From positions 1 to 49,858 of the IMG/VR virus record IMGVR_UViG_3300042300_000380: DNA of 49,858 nt. One strand, 5' to 3'. The notes beneath the pieces were generated by a model. It worked only from the letters and a program-made list of their open reading frames with translations. It made no database searches and was not told where the DNA came from. The first letter of the stretch is position 1. Every line of letters begins with the position of its first letter. The position numbers and the translations under genes were made by a program. Source of the DNA: a virus. Shown piece after piece: positions 7,795-15,990 of this stretch.

Positions 7795-8220
7795 TTAAAT
7801 AGTTTTAAGTTGAGTTGCTATCCAATTAACACTTATTGTTGAGGTAGTTGCCTTATTGCTTACTGCATATATTGTTCCGCCTGTTTTATCTGTATTTAAA
7901 ACTGCTGATACTGATACATTTCCAGTTGTAGAAGTTAAAGCTTGTGCCATTGAAGCAACAAATCCAGTATCTGTACCTGCTGTAAATGACGGAGTAAATG
8001 TTACTGATACGGATGCTGGGGTTGTACCTTTTAATATTATTGATGCTGTGCCTTGATCTGTGACTGCTACTCTATTTTGACCACTAGAGTCTTTTGTAGC
8101 ATTTAATAAGCTTGTAGATTTTGTAAAAACATCTGTTAAATTATCTTGTAATTGATTTAAATCATTTGGGTCAAATGGGGCACCCTCATTAAATGTTACA
8201 ACTTTCCAATTTGCTGCCAT
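7795..8220 (-). CDS. probable phage structural or fibre-associated protein
   Basis: A 141-residue protein begins MAANWKVVTFNEGAPFDPND, a type of N-terminus seen in small phage fibre or tail-tip proteins. A Thr/Ser/Val-rich beta sequence follows (SASIILKGTTPASVSVTFTP-like composition) that would suit a surface domain. It has no cysteine. It is the last gene of the small operon and follows the preceding gene with a one-base overlap, then a strong terminator. The structural role is inferred from composition and position. Confidence 0.6.
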   Translation of the reverse strand: MAANWKVVTFNEGAPFDPNDLNQLQDNLTDVFTKSTSLLNATKDSSGQNRVAVTDQGTASIILKGTTPASVSVTFTPSFTAGTDTGFVASMAQALTSTTGNVSVSAVLNTDKTGGTIYAVSNKATTSTISVNWIATQLKTI

Positions 8221-8624
8221 TATAAATTTTCTCCTAATTCATGTGAATTTATTTCCGATTCGCTTACTTCTACAATATTAGACCTATTAAGTCCATATTT
8301 AGAAAATGAATCTGGGTTCACAATATGACGCTTTTTATTTTGCGATATTAAATACATTTTACCATCTGCAATGTTCTTGATCAAAGCGCCATCTCTAAAC
8401 CCTAATTTACCAGACTGTTTAATTAAAGATAAGGCAGACTCTGTAGCATTTACTGTAGTAAAAGACCAAGACTCCTCTGCTCTTTTAGATATCAACTTGT
8501 ATCTTTTTCCGTCTTTAATCCAGTAAGTACCCTTGTCTGTCTTAACAGCAATTCCTGAAGGGAAATCAGTCGGAGAGGTTATTAAGATGCTCTGAGTATT
8601 CTTCTTTTGCTTGATCTTTAGCAT
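8220..8624 (-). CDS. small protein with KxYxI/NGKKRH-type repeats
   Basis: The recognisable part is a tandem of short beta repeats: GTYWIKDGKRYKLI and GKMYLISQNKKRHIVNP. These resemble the aromatic 'visible surface' repeats of some bacterial envelope proteins and phage tail proteins, so attachment to a surface is possible. I chose ATG at 8624 (134 residues). The frame is open to GTG at 8699, but that would bury the N-terminus entirely in the coiled-coil gene. Even at 8624 it overlaps that gene by 59 nt in another frame. A frameshift fusion of the two is conceivable but unsupported. Confidence 0.6.
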   Translation of the reverse strand: MLKIKQKKNTQSILITSPTDFPSGIAVKTDKGTYWIKDGKRYKLISKRAEESWSFTTVNATESALSLIKQSGKLGFRDGALIKNIADGKMYLISQNKKRHIVNPDSFSKYGLNRSNIVEVSESEINSHELGENL

Positions 8625-8754
8625 TTTCCTTTTCCACAAGTTGTGTAATCTCTGCACGTAATATTGCAATTTGAGTTTCATAATTTGATACCAATTCACC
8701 TATTCTTTGTTGCAACGCTGTAATGACTAAACTTGCTTTATTCTCCTGGTTCAT
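8566..8754 (-). CDS. small coiled-coil protein
   Basis: A 62-residue protein begins MNQENKASLVITALQQRIGE and is predicted to be one long heptad-rich helix (ITALQQRIGELVSNYETQ, then AEITQLVEKENA). Such short helical proteins are common near phage tail-fibre genes and may trimerise or act as chaperones. It overlaps the preceding gene by 17 nt and the following by 59 nt. No specific function is claimed. Confidence 0.65.
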   Translation of the reverse strand: MNQENKASLVITALQQRIGELVSNYETQIAILRAEITQLVEKENAKDQAKEEYSEHLNNLSD

Positions 8755-8962
8755 TTGTTACCTTTTCTAATTCGCTTTGTAATGCTTGTTTTTTTGCAAA
8801 TGCATTTTCTAGCTGTAATTCTAAAGCATCTACTGAGTCTTGATTAATTGGAGTCACTGCAGACTCTTGAATAATTAACATATTTATATTAAAAATATTA
8901 TTTACAATGCTTTTTAAGTGCACATTAATAATATCAATTTTTTCTTGTTTTTCTAAATCCAT
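8738..8962 (-). CDS. small helical protein
   Basis: A 74-residue protein begins MDLEKQEKIDIINVHLK and ends in a helix of coiled-coil type, LQLENAFAKKQALQSELEKV. The ATG touches the stop of the zinc-binding gene (one-base overlap). It and the next gene form a pair of small coiled-coil proteins. I do not recognise a family. Confidence 0.65.
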   Translation of the reverse strand: MDLEKQEKIDIINVHLKSIVNNIFNINMLIIQESAVTPINQDSVDALELQLENAFAKKQALQSELEKVTNEPGE

Positions 8963-9237
8963 TAAATAACATCCTTAGTCTCTGTTACTGGTCCCCATTT
9001 TCCGAGAGGGCATCCAGCATGAGGAAGCTTTGCTTTTTCTGTCATAAAGCATCCACACTTTTTGCAAGTTTTTGTTGCTTTAATTAATGACGGACAATTT
9101 AAACAATGATTTTCATATCTATATTTAAATGTATCATCATCTACTCTTCCAATTTTTGGATTTAATAAATCCCAGGGTCTGACTTTATCCCCAGCATTTT
9201 TTTCTTTCCATATTTGAAAAGGTGTTTTTTGTGACAT
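8962..9237 (-). CDS. cysteine-rich zinc-binding small protein
   Basis: This 91-residue protein has six cysteines in a compact block: HCLNC (45, 48), CKKCGC (58, 61, 63) and GCPLGKW (76), with a conserved-looking GCFMTEKAKL between. This CKxCGCFM...CPxGKW pattern resembles small proteins found in cyanophages and other marine phages (possibly the DUF6171 type; recalled, not searched). It would bind one or two zinc ions. The N-terminus PFQIWKEKNAGDKVRPWDLL is typical of the same proteins. Its role is unknown. Confidence 0.75.
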   Translation of the reverse strand: MSQKTPFQIWKEKNAGDKVRPWDLLNPKIGRVDDDTFKYRYENHCLNCPSLIKATKTCKKCGCFMTEKAKLPHAGCPLGKWGPVTETKDVI

Positions 9238-9239
9238 TG

Positions 9240-9470
9240 CTATTCCGTTGGCTCTGTTATTTCTTCTGGCTTTGGACCAAATTCATTTGTTTCTGAATTA
9301 TAAGTAGATCCTACCTGAACAATTCCATCATCTGTAATTAATTGTCCAGTAACATTTTTAATAATTGGATTGCTTGTAAATATTGCACCTAATCTTTCAT
9401 CTGTGTGCAAAATATCTATTACTTCTCCGTCAATAATAAATGCTATTTTAACTGGTGGTAATTCTGGCAT
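9240..9470 (-). CDS. small phage protein, first gene of the small-gene operon
   Basis: A 76-residue protein begins MPELPPVKIAFIIDGEVIDI, followed by LHTDERLGAIFTSNP, and ends in an acidic proline-rich tail (PKPEEITEPTE). The IDGEV..VLHTDERLGA pattern resembles small proteins associated with phage tail or fibre clusters, but no activity is known to me. The strong ribosome site AAGGAGGAACT before the ATG and the promoter directly upstream indicate substantial expression. Confidence 0.7.
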   Translation of the reverse strand: MPELPPVKIAFIIDGEVIDILHTDERLGAIFTSNPIIKNVTGQLITDDGIVQVGSTYNSETNEFGPKPEEITEPTE

Positions 9471-9490
9471 AGTTCCTCCTTGTTTCTTAT

Positions 9491-9519
9491 ATTATACATA
9501 ATCTATGTATATTTGTCTA
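9491..9519 (-). promoter_or_regulatory. sigma70-like promoter for the small-gene operon 9470-7795
   Basis: TAGACA at 9514-9519, 17 nt spacer and TATAAT at 9491-9496 on the minus strand. It occupies the 55-nt gap after the cysteine-repeat protein gene. The same TAGACA-N17-TATAAT arrangement occurs before the oxygenase cluster. Confidence 0.75.
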
Positions 9520-9525
9520 CAGCGA

Positions 9526-12060
9526 TTAGGCTGAGAAATTGTCTAACGTACTTCCTTGATTTGTTACTGCTGCCATAGCAATTACACCCACATATGATCC
9601 TTTAGATCCCCCATAAATATAGCTTACGCTACCCGAAGAGCTGCTTGTTTGCCCAGTTGCAGTAATTGTATTTCCTGAAGTTTCTGCCTGTACGCTATTT
9701 ATTGGAATATAATAAGTTGTATTAAATTCAAGTCCAGGCTCATTTTCAAAAGTAGCTATAATTTTTGAATCAATTAAGGTTGGACTAGCGCCGACAAATT
9801 GATAAAGTTTTAATTCTGAGTAATAAGTATACACATCTGCAGAAACTTCTTCTACTGCATAATATGTTTTTCTAGTAACTTCTTCAGTAACAGTATCTCT
9901 CTTAGTGTATATGTATCCAAGTGCTGTATCTCTTACCTGATATGTATAAGTATATGTTGTAACATTTTCAAGCGCATTTGTTGACCATGTATATCCTTGT
10001 TGTCTAATTGCATAAGTATAATATATTATTGTTTGATTTTGATAAGCATTAGTTGAATAAGTATAAGCTTGTACTCTAACTGAATAGCTATAGCTTGTTG
10101 TTGTTATGGTTTGAGATTGATTTGTTGACCAGCTATAGGTTGTTGTTGTTACACTTTGTCTTATAGCATAAGTATTTGTTGTAGTGCTATTTGCTCGACA
10201 TAATGTATAGTTATATCTTAACCTATCTCCAGTTCCAGATGTTCCAGTAAATGAACATGCCAGGTTTACTCTACTTGCGTTACAACCTCCCGTTGATTGT
10301 GGTGATGCAAATGTACCTGATCCAGTACATGAATAAGATGTTGAAGTGCTAGAAGAACATGCACCGCATCGGTCTCCAGCATTTGGCCCAGTGCCTGGAC
10401 AAGATGCTGAGCTGCTAGAACCAGTACAAAGATTTGAAGTTGATGTAGATGAACTACATGATGAACATCTTTGTCCAACACTACTTCCAGTACCTGGGCA
10501 AGATCCTCCAGAGCTAGAACCAGAACAAGTTATTGTAATGTAAGAATCTATATTTGTTGAACAAGCACCACATCTGTCTCCTACGTTTGGTCCAGTATCT
10601 GGACATGAACTAGTTGTAGTAGAACCACTACATGATGCAAAAGAGTTACAAGCACCACATCTTTGTCCTACAGAACTTCCAGTACCTGGGCAAGATGTCG
10701 AACTATCAGATCCAGAACAGGTTAATACAGAAATTGTTTCTGGTTCTCCTGAACAAGATCCACATCTATCTCCTACGTTTGGTCCAGTATCTGGACAGGT
10801 TGTAGAAACTTGTGATCCAGTACATGCTGCAACAGAGTTACAAGCACCGCATCTTTGTCCTGCTAAGCTTCCAGTTCCTGGACAAGTGCTTCCTGAATTT
10901 GATCCAGAACAAGTTAACTGCTCTGTTATAGTTGCATTTTCTGTACAAGCAGTGCATCTATCTCCACCTATTGATCCAAAATCTGGACAGGTTGAAGTTG
11001 TAACTATGCTTCCAGTACATGGATAGCTACTAGAAGTTGCACAAGAAGTACACCTATCTCCGCCTAATGGACCAGTGTCTGGACATGAGTATGATGTTGC
11101 TGAAAGTGTGCATGGATAAGTTGTTACATTTGTTGTTGATGTAGTACATGCACTACATCTTAATCCAACATCACTAAATGTATATCCTTCAGATTGTGGA
11201 TTTGATCCTAATATTGCTAAAGGTGGACAATCTTCATTTGGATCGTATATTGTAGTTAAATTAGTTGAACATCTATAAACAAAGCCATCACCTGGATTTA
11301 ATATATATGTATAATCTGGTACTACTGACCAAAAAGAAGATGTTGATGCTACCCATACTGCTGCTCCAAGGCCACCACCAAAAGTATCAACAGAAACCGA
11401 TTGGTTAAAACTACCTGCATCAACAGTTTTCATTGGGTTGTCGCCTAAATCGCCAGAAGAATTTACTGCCCTGCTTCCATTTACACTCCAGGTATTGTTG
11501 CCTCTTGATGGTCCGCCATAAGTAAATCCACCACTTGCAGTACCTAATCCAACCGATACAGTTCTATTAAAATCATCTGACAAAGATGGAACTTGTGCTT
11601 CAATTGGAGGTGTGCTGTAGTAATAATAGGTTACATTATCTACTCCAACTACTTCATCTCTTGCATAAAAATAATATGGCGGTGGATTTGCATCGTATTC
11701 AGTAATTGTATATGGATTTGTAGATGTTACATTTCCTCCACTAGGATCATCGGTAGACCCAGAAGATTGAACAGCAACTTCAGTTGTATAAAATATTCTA
11801 GTAATTAATGAATTATAATTGCTATATGTTCCAGAGGATCTAGTTACTGTAGTTCCAACTCTACCAGTTCCAGTTAATTTAGGTCTAGTTATTTGTACTG
11901 GTGAGTTATCGGCGCCAAATGTAGCTTTCCATAAATTTTGTGTAACTTTGACATAAATTCTATTTACTTGTTTCCATAAATTTTGTGTAACTTTAACATA
12001 AATTCTATTTGCTGGCTTCCACAAATCTTGTGTAACTTTAACATAAATTTTTGCTGACAT
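9526..12060 (-). CDS. large repeat-rich minor tail/surface protein with cysteine superrepeats
   Basis: An 844-residue protein of unusual make-up. Residues 5-45 are three copies of IYVKVTQxLWKxxNR. Residues about 50-160 form a beta-rich Ig-like segment. Residues 264-621 hold 40 cysteines, and no cysteine occurs elsewhere. Eight clear units match C-P-[DG]-x-G-x3-G-[DQ]-R-C-x2-C, with GDR and GQR types alternating at 35- and 29-residue spacing. Residues about 622-720 contain Tyr-rich repeats with YxxR and STN motifs at 24-28 spacing. The C-terminal part is a beta-rich Ser/Tyr domain. It follows the fibronectin-type tail protein with overlapping TAATG-like junction, so it is probably on the tail tip or side fibres. 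Disulfide or metal binding by the repeats is inference. Confidence 0.8.
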   Translation of the reverse strand: MSAKIYVKVTQDLWKPANRIYVKVTQNLWKQVNRIYVKVTQNLWKATFGADNSPVQITRPKLTGTGRVGTTVTRSSGTYSNYNSLITRIFYTTEVAVQSSGSTDDPSGGNVTSTNPYTITEYDANPPPYYFYARDEVVGVDNVTYYYYSTPPIEAQVPSLSDDFNRTVSVGLGTASGGFTYGGPSRGNNTWSVNGSRAVNSSGDLGDNPMKTVDAGSFNQSVSVDTFGGGLGAAVWVASTSSFWSVVPDYTYILNPGDGFVYRCSTNLTTIYDPNEDCPPLAILGSNPQSEGYTFSDVGLRCSACTTSTTNVTTYPCTLSATSYSCPDTGPLGGDRCTSCATSSSYPCTGSIVTTSTCPDFGSIGGDRCTACTENATITEQLTCSGSNSGSTCPGTGSLAGQRCGACNSVAACTGSQVSTTCPDTGPNVGDRCGSCSGEPETISVLTCSGSDSSTSCPGTGSSVGQRCGACNSFASCSGSTTTSSCPDTGPNVGDRCGACSTNIDSYITITCSGSSSGGSCPGTGSSVGQRCSSCSSSTSTSNLCTGSSSSASCPGTGPNAGDRCGACSSSTSTSYSCTGSGTFASPQSTGGCNASRVNLACSFTGTSGTGDRLRYNYTLCRANSTTTNTYAIRQSVTTTTYSWSTNQSQTITTTSYSYSVRVQAYTYSTNAYQNQTIIYYTYAIRQQGYTWSTNALENVTTYTYTYQVRDTALGYIYTKRDTVTEEVTRKTYYAVEEVSADVYTYYSELKLYQFVGASPTLIDSKIIATFENEPGLEFNTTYYIPINSVQAETSGNTITATGQTSSSSGSVSYIYGGSKGSYVGVIAMAAVTNQGSTLDNFSA
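10198..11271 (-). repeat. cysteine-repeat region with 64-residue superperiod
   Basis: Eight units of C-P-x-x-G-x3-G-[DQ]-R-C-x2-C begin at residues 326, 358, 393, 422, 457, 486, 521 and 554 of the 844-residue protein. From 358 to 521 the spacing alternates 35, 29, 35, 29, 35, so the repeated block is 64 residues (192 nt). This indicates duplication of a two-unit block. Confidence 0.85.
11926..12048 (-). repeat. three 45-nt repeats encoding IYVKVTQxLWK
   Basis: Three tandem copies encode residues 5-45 of the 844-residue protein. The nucleotide copies are nearly identical, suggesting recent expansion. Similar short beta-hairpin repeats head other phage tail proteins. Confidence 0.8.
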
Positions 12061-14021
12061 TAGGCCCAGCTAATCCAGATATCTCCAACAACTCCTGTGG
12101 TAGGAGATGGTTCTGCTTGTGCAGTAGTTCTAGTTCCGTAGTACACGCCAAAACCTCTTTTTAACATGTTATTATTGTAAGGATCAGAAACAATCATTCT
12201 TTGTCTTGCAGCTGATCCGTACCCTGTGCTTGCTGGATACTCAGACCCATACTGAGTGATTGCCGTATTTGGTGCTCCGCTAGTTCCATCTGCATTTAGT
12301 GTTAGTCTACCTATTGCAGTTACATTATTTCCAAGAGTAGGAATATTATATATTTTTAAACCAGATGTACTTAATTCTATTTTTGAATCAAGATAAGTAC
12401 CAGCGCCTCCGCCTTCAATATCAGCAGGTAGTTGTCCTGAATATAATGTTATTACTCCAGTAGCATTTATAGATTCAATTTTTGTATTTGAATCTCCAAT
12501 TCTAAATCTTGTAGTATTCCATACATTGTCAGTGCTTCCTTCTACTAATGTAAAAGAAGATCCTGTAATTGTTGAGCCAGTTATATTTCCAGACATAGAT
12601 AAATGTGAGTCTCCAGTTCCAGGAGATGCTGTTAATGTAAATTTACCAGTTGGAGATCCGCCATTATAATGAGAGATGGAAGATGGGGTTAATCTAAAAT
12701 GATACCCAGAACTACTTCCTAAAAATATATTTGGATCTGTTCCGCTATTTATTTTTAAAGTTCCTGTAGAGTTTTGTAGGTAAGACTCTCCTAAATTCCA
12801 TCCACCAATATCTCCATATGTTGCTGTAATATATCCGCTATTAGATACACGGAATGGAGCGCTTAAATAGTTAGCATTTCCTAACCAGATTCCAGTTGCT
12901 GGCACAGCTTTAAATATTGTGTTGCCTGATCCTATTTCTAAATCTCCAGTAAATGTTCCAGATCCTTTTATTGCAAGTGTCCCAGTAGTTCCAGATGTTA
13001 AATATTCTAATAATTTTGTAGTTCCGTCTGTTCCATAGATAATAAATGGAGAGGAGCTTCCAGATATAACAACTCTTTGACCTCCGCTAACTCCTGCTGT
13101 AATTGAGTTATCTGCAGTTAATGTACCAGTACTTATTTCGCTAGCTGGTAATTTTAATACAGTAATTGGGTTACCGTCTGCAGAAACTGGTTGCCCATTT
13201 GCAACCCCATTAGCATTTATTGTATCTATTTTAATATAATACGGAACTCCATATTGAAGAAGTGTTCCTAGTGTTTTATCAATAATAGTTCCAACACCTA
13301 TTGAAACTTTATTTGATCCATTTGCAAAATTTAATGTGTGAACCCAGTTATCGTTACTTGGTGTAAAGTTAGATGCTGTTCCTATAAATACTTTTGCTCC
13401 AGCAAAACTACCTTTAGTAAAGTCTACTGGGTCGCCATTTGTATCTAAACTTTTACCGCTCCATTCAACAATAACAGAAGCTAGTCCTGCAGTTACTATT
13501 GGTGTGTCTGGATCTTCTGGAGATAAAACAATTTCTCCAACTGCTGGAACCAATATTGACCTTGGTAAACTTACTGCAGATCTACTTCCATAATTTGATA
13601 TAGCATATAATGCTACTGCATACTCTCCTGCTGGTGCTGCAATTGTTTGTGTGCCTGCAGCTTTAAAACTTCCTGCTGGCTTTGTTCCATCGAATGGAGA
13701 ACCATCAATATATATATCAATTCTATCTATATTTGTAATTGCTCTGCCAGCTGCATCATTTCCGTTCCAAGTTATTTTAATTAAACCTGGCTCTGCAGTT
13801 ACACTGCCAACTGGTAGGTCTGGAGTTCCTGGAAGAGTTTCTCCTGGAGTAGTTAAAACTTTTGATGCAGACCATAATCCAAATGTTCCATCTTTATATT
13901 TCCATCTAAGTTGAATTGGGTAGTTTGTATTTAATTCAAGATCTGTAATAGTTACGACAAAATAATTACCGTTTTCTACGGCAACTGAGGTGTCTTTTAA
14001 TAAATCTTGATATGCTGCCAT
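12060..14021 (-). CDS. tail fibre or minor tail protein with fibronectin-III-like domains
   Basis: A 653-residue protein whose first 300 residues look like two or three fibronectin type III domains (for example PIQLRWKYKDGTFGLWS and GLIKITWNGND). A middle segment reading SEISTGTLTADNSITAG leads into a beta-helical or fibre-like half rich in Gly, Ser and Thr (ATYGDIGGWNLGESYLQNST). The C-terminus ends with GVVGDIWISWA. It probably forms part of the tail tip or a receptor-binding fibre. It overlaps the next gene's start by one base, placing it within the tail operon. No enzymatic motif is visible. Confidence 0.75.
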   Translation of the reverse strand: MAAYQDLLKDTSVAVENGNYFVVTITDLELNTNYPIQLRWKYKDGTFGLWSASKVLTTPGETLPGTPDLPVGSVTAEPGLIKITWNGNDAAGRAITNIDRIDIYIDGSPFDGTKPAGSFKAAGTQTIAAPAGEYAVALYAISNYGSRSAVSLPRSILVPAVGEIVLSPEDPDTPIVTAGLASVIVEWSGKSLDTNGDPVDFTKGSFAGAKVFIGTASNFTPSNDNWVHTLNFANGSNKVSIGVGTIIDKTLGTLLQYGVPYYIKIDTINANGVANGQPVSADGNPITVLKLPASEISTGTLTADNSITAGVSGGQRVVISGSSSPFIIYGTDGTTKLLEYLTSGTTGTLAIKGSGTFTGDLEIGSGNTIFKAVPATGIWLGNANYLSAPFRVSNSGYITATYGDIGGWNLGESYLQNSTGTLKINSGTDPNIFLGSSSGYHFRLTPSSISHYNGGSPTGKFTLTASPGTGDSHLSMSGNITGSTITGSSFTLVEGSTDNVWNTTRFRIGDSNTKIESINATGVITLYSGQLPADIEGGGAGTYLDSKIELSTSGLKIYNIPTLGNNVTAIGRLTLNADGTSGAPNTAITQYGSEYPASTGYGSAARQRMIVSDPYNNNMLKRGFGVYYGTRTTAQAEPSPTTGVVGDIWISWA

Positions 14022-14022
14022 T

Positions 14023-15150
14023 TTAGTTCCAGTCTAGGTCTAGTTTATATTCTATATCCAAGGATCTACCAGCAATTTTTTTAATTCCATAAAAAGATCC
14101 ACTACCAGATACTGTTGCAGTATTATTTTTTGAAAGAGTTACCGTGTTATTTAATATACTTGAAATTAATGCGCCAGACGCTATTCCAGTTCCAGAAACT
14201 GGTTGTCCTACAAATAAATTATTTATTGATCCAACCGTTATAGTATTTTGTCCAGATGTTCCAGATATTGATGTTGAATTAATAACAACAGATCTACTAA
14301 TTAATCCAAAGAATGGATCAAAAGTATCTTCATCGTTAATTCTTAATCCATCAAAGCCAACATATGTAGTAGAACTTCCAGATGGGGTTATTGTAATTCC
14401 AATTTTATTAATAGATGATTTGTCTGGTGCCGACACGCTTGCTCCAGAAAAAATTAAAGACATTGGGATGTCGCTTGTAATAGTATGTCCTAAGCTAGAT
14501 GGTGCGCTTATTTGATACTGAAAATACTGAGTAGGAGAACTATAAAGTCTAATCTTAATAGAACTTAAATTCGCATCTAATTTGTTGTATGCTAATCTTA
14601 AAGTATCATTTGTACTATACCCAGATAAATCAATTGGTGAAATGTTATAAAAATATTCATTTGATGCTGATCCGTCTGACTGCATTACTACTAAGTTATT
14701 TCCTATTCTTGGATTGTCAGTAGAAAAATCTGCTTTAAATAAATCCTCGTCAGTCCAATCTAAATAGCTAGAAAAATCTGTTAAAAATTTACTATCAAAA
14801 TTATTTATAGAAGAACGAGTTGATGGATATAAACCTATTTCATTAATATGTCCCTCTACATCTTGTGGTATAGATGTTTTAAAAATTGCAGAATATGTAG
14901 ATGCTCCTTCTACTGTCTGTATGTCAGATGATCCAAAAAATACTGGTACTCTGTAGAATTCAAATCCAAGTTTGGTGTCATTTTCTGTGGCAGATATGTA
15001 ATCAATTCCTACCGCTATATCTTTTTTTAAATTAGATACATTACCAGCAATTGTATTTGTTAAAAATCTTTTACCAAATTTTGTAATAACATTTGAAGAA
15101 CGGGCAATTTCTTTTCCGTCTTGATAGTATATATATGTTCCTTTAATCAT
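14023..15150 (-). CDS. minor tail/structural protein
   Basis: A 375-residue beta-rich protein begins MIKGTYIYYQDGKEIARSSN, followed by a KFGKRFLTNTIAG segment and a middle carbohydrate-binding-like stretch (NDTLRLAYNKLD). Near the C-terminus VGQPVSGTGIASGALI is a module seen in phage fibre proteins. It lies among other tail genes, one base from the fibronectin-type protein, and has a clean ribosome site (TAGGAGAAAA). The N-terminal half resembles phage minor tail proteins that report 'IGLYPS'-type sheets, but I cannot name a family. Confidence 0.7.
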   Translation of the reverse strand: MIKGTYIYYQDGKEIARSSNVITKFGKRFLTNTIAGNVSNLKKDIAVGIDYISATENDTKLGFEFYRVPVFFGSSDIQTVEGASTYSAIFKTSIPQDVEGHINEIGLYPSTRSSINNFDSKFLTDFSSYLDWTDEDLFKADFSTDNPRIGNNLVVMQSDGSASNEYFYNISPIDLSGYSTNDTLRLAYNKLDANLSSIKIRLYSSPTQYFQYQISAPSSLGHTITSDIPMSLIFSGASVSAPDKSSINKIGITITPSGSSTTYVGFDGLRINDEDTFDPFFGLISRSVVINSTSISGTSGQNTITVGSINNLFVGQPVSGTGIASGALISSILNNTVTLSKNNTATVSGSGSFYGIKKIAGRSLDIEYKLDLDWN

Positions 15151-15157
15151 TTTTCTC

Positions 15158-15952
15158 CTAAATTGGTGTGGAATATGCAGAGGAATATTCCGTTCCGTTT
15201 GTTCCTGTTACTACAGCTTTTACTCTGAGCCATCTAGATGAAGATGTTGCTAATGTGTCTCCGTCTCGTGAGTCTACTCTATAAGTTTTTATAACATTGC
15301 TACTTCCAATATTATTTGAATTTGTTGTAGAGTAAGTTTTTGATCCACTGTTTAAAGCAGTGGCGGATGATCCACTTGATGAACTTATTATCCAATCATA
15401 TCTTACACTTGAATATGATCCAAGTCCAGAAACATTGTCCCATCCCCAAGAAATTCTTGTCCCATCTCTTTTAAAGTATACAGAAGGCACACTGGGGGTT
15501 GGAGTAACAAATGGAACAGATAAAGATGATTTGCTTGCAACTTGAACAATTGTAGTAGGATTTGATATTCTAACATCTACCCCATCTACATTAGTTTTAT
15601 TTTGGCTTGAATTTCTAACTCTTAATATAGCTCTAACCTTTTGAACTTTTGTTGCAATGTCATAATATGGTTCATAAGTTATACTTTCTATATCTGAAAG
15701 CTCTGGTATATCCAATAGATCTTCTAGTGTTGGAGTGTCCGTTAATGTGTCACCATCTTTGTTTACATAGCCTGATGCCCCAGATGAATACAAGTTTGCG
15801 GTTAAATATTTAGAGTAATCTATTCCGCTTCCCTTTAATATTAAATATGTGCCTGGAAATGCTAGTACTGTTTCTGGGCTGGAATCGGTAAGAACAAAGA
15901 CTTGACCTCTATTAAGGTCACTTACACTTAGTCTTTTATTTGGAGTATTCAT
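15158..15952 (-). CDS. tail protein with fibronectin-like C-terminal domain
   Basis: A 264-residue protein begins MNTPNKRLSVSDLNRGQVFV. Residues about 85-150 contain a beta region with VQKVRAILRVRNSSQNKTN, and the last 100 residues are fibronectin-like (TRISWGWDNVSGLGSYSSVR, then WLRVKAVVTGTNGTEYSS). It is probably a minor tail component. A -10 box only 8 nt before the ATG and no obvious ribosome site suggest a leaderless or nearly leaderless transcript. Confidence 0.7.
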   Translation of the reverse strand: MNTPNKRLSVSDLNRGQVFVLTDSSPETVLAFPGTYLILKGSGIDYSKYLTANLYSSGASGYVNKDGDTLTDTPTLEDLLDIPELSDIESITYEPYYDIATKVQKVRAILRVRNSSQNKTNVDGVDVRISNPTTIVQVASKSSLSVPFVTPTPSVPSVYFKRDGTRISWGWDNVSGLGSYSSVRYDWIISSSSGSSATALNSGSKTYSTTNSNNIGSSNVIKTYRVDSRDGDTLATSSSRWLRVKAVVTGTNGTEYSSAYSTPI

Positions 15953-15960
15953 ATCTTTTT

Positions 15961-15990
15961 ATTATACCATTTTAAAACTATAAAGTTCTA
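15961..15990 (-). promoter_or_regulatory. extended -10 promoter giving a near-leaderless transcript
   Basis: TGGTATAAT on the minus strand at 15961-15969, with a weak TAGAAC 18 nt upstream. Only eight bases (AAAAAGAT) separate the -10 from the ATG at 15952. Confidence 0.6.

Noticed and set aside
10266-10481. Minus-strand frame rich in His/Val/Leu
   Set aside because: It is an alternative frame of the cysteine-repeat DNA and shows only repeat-derived composition.
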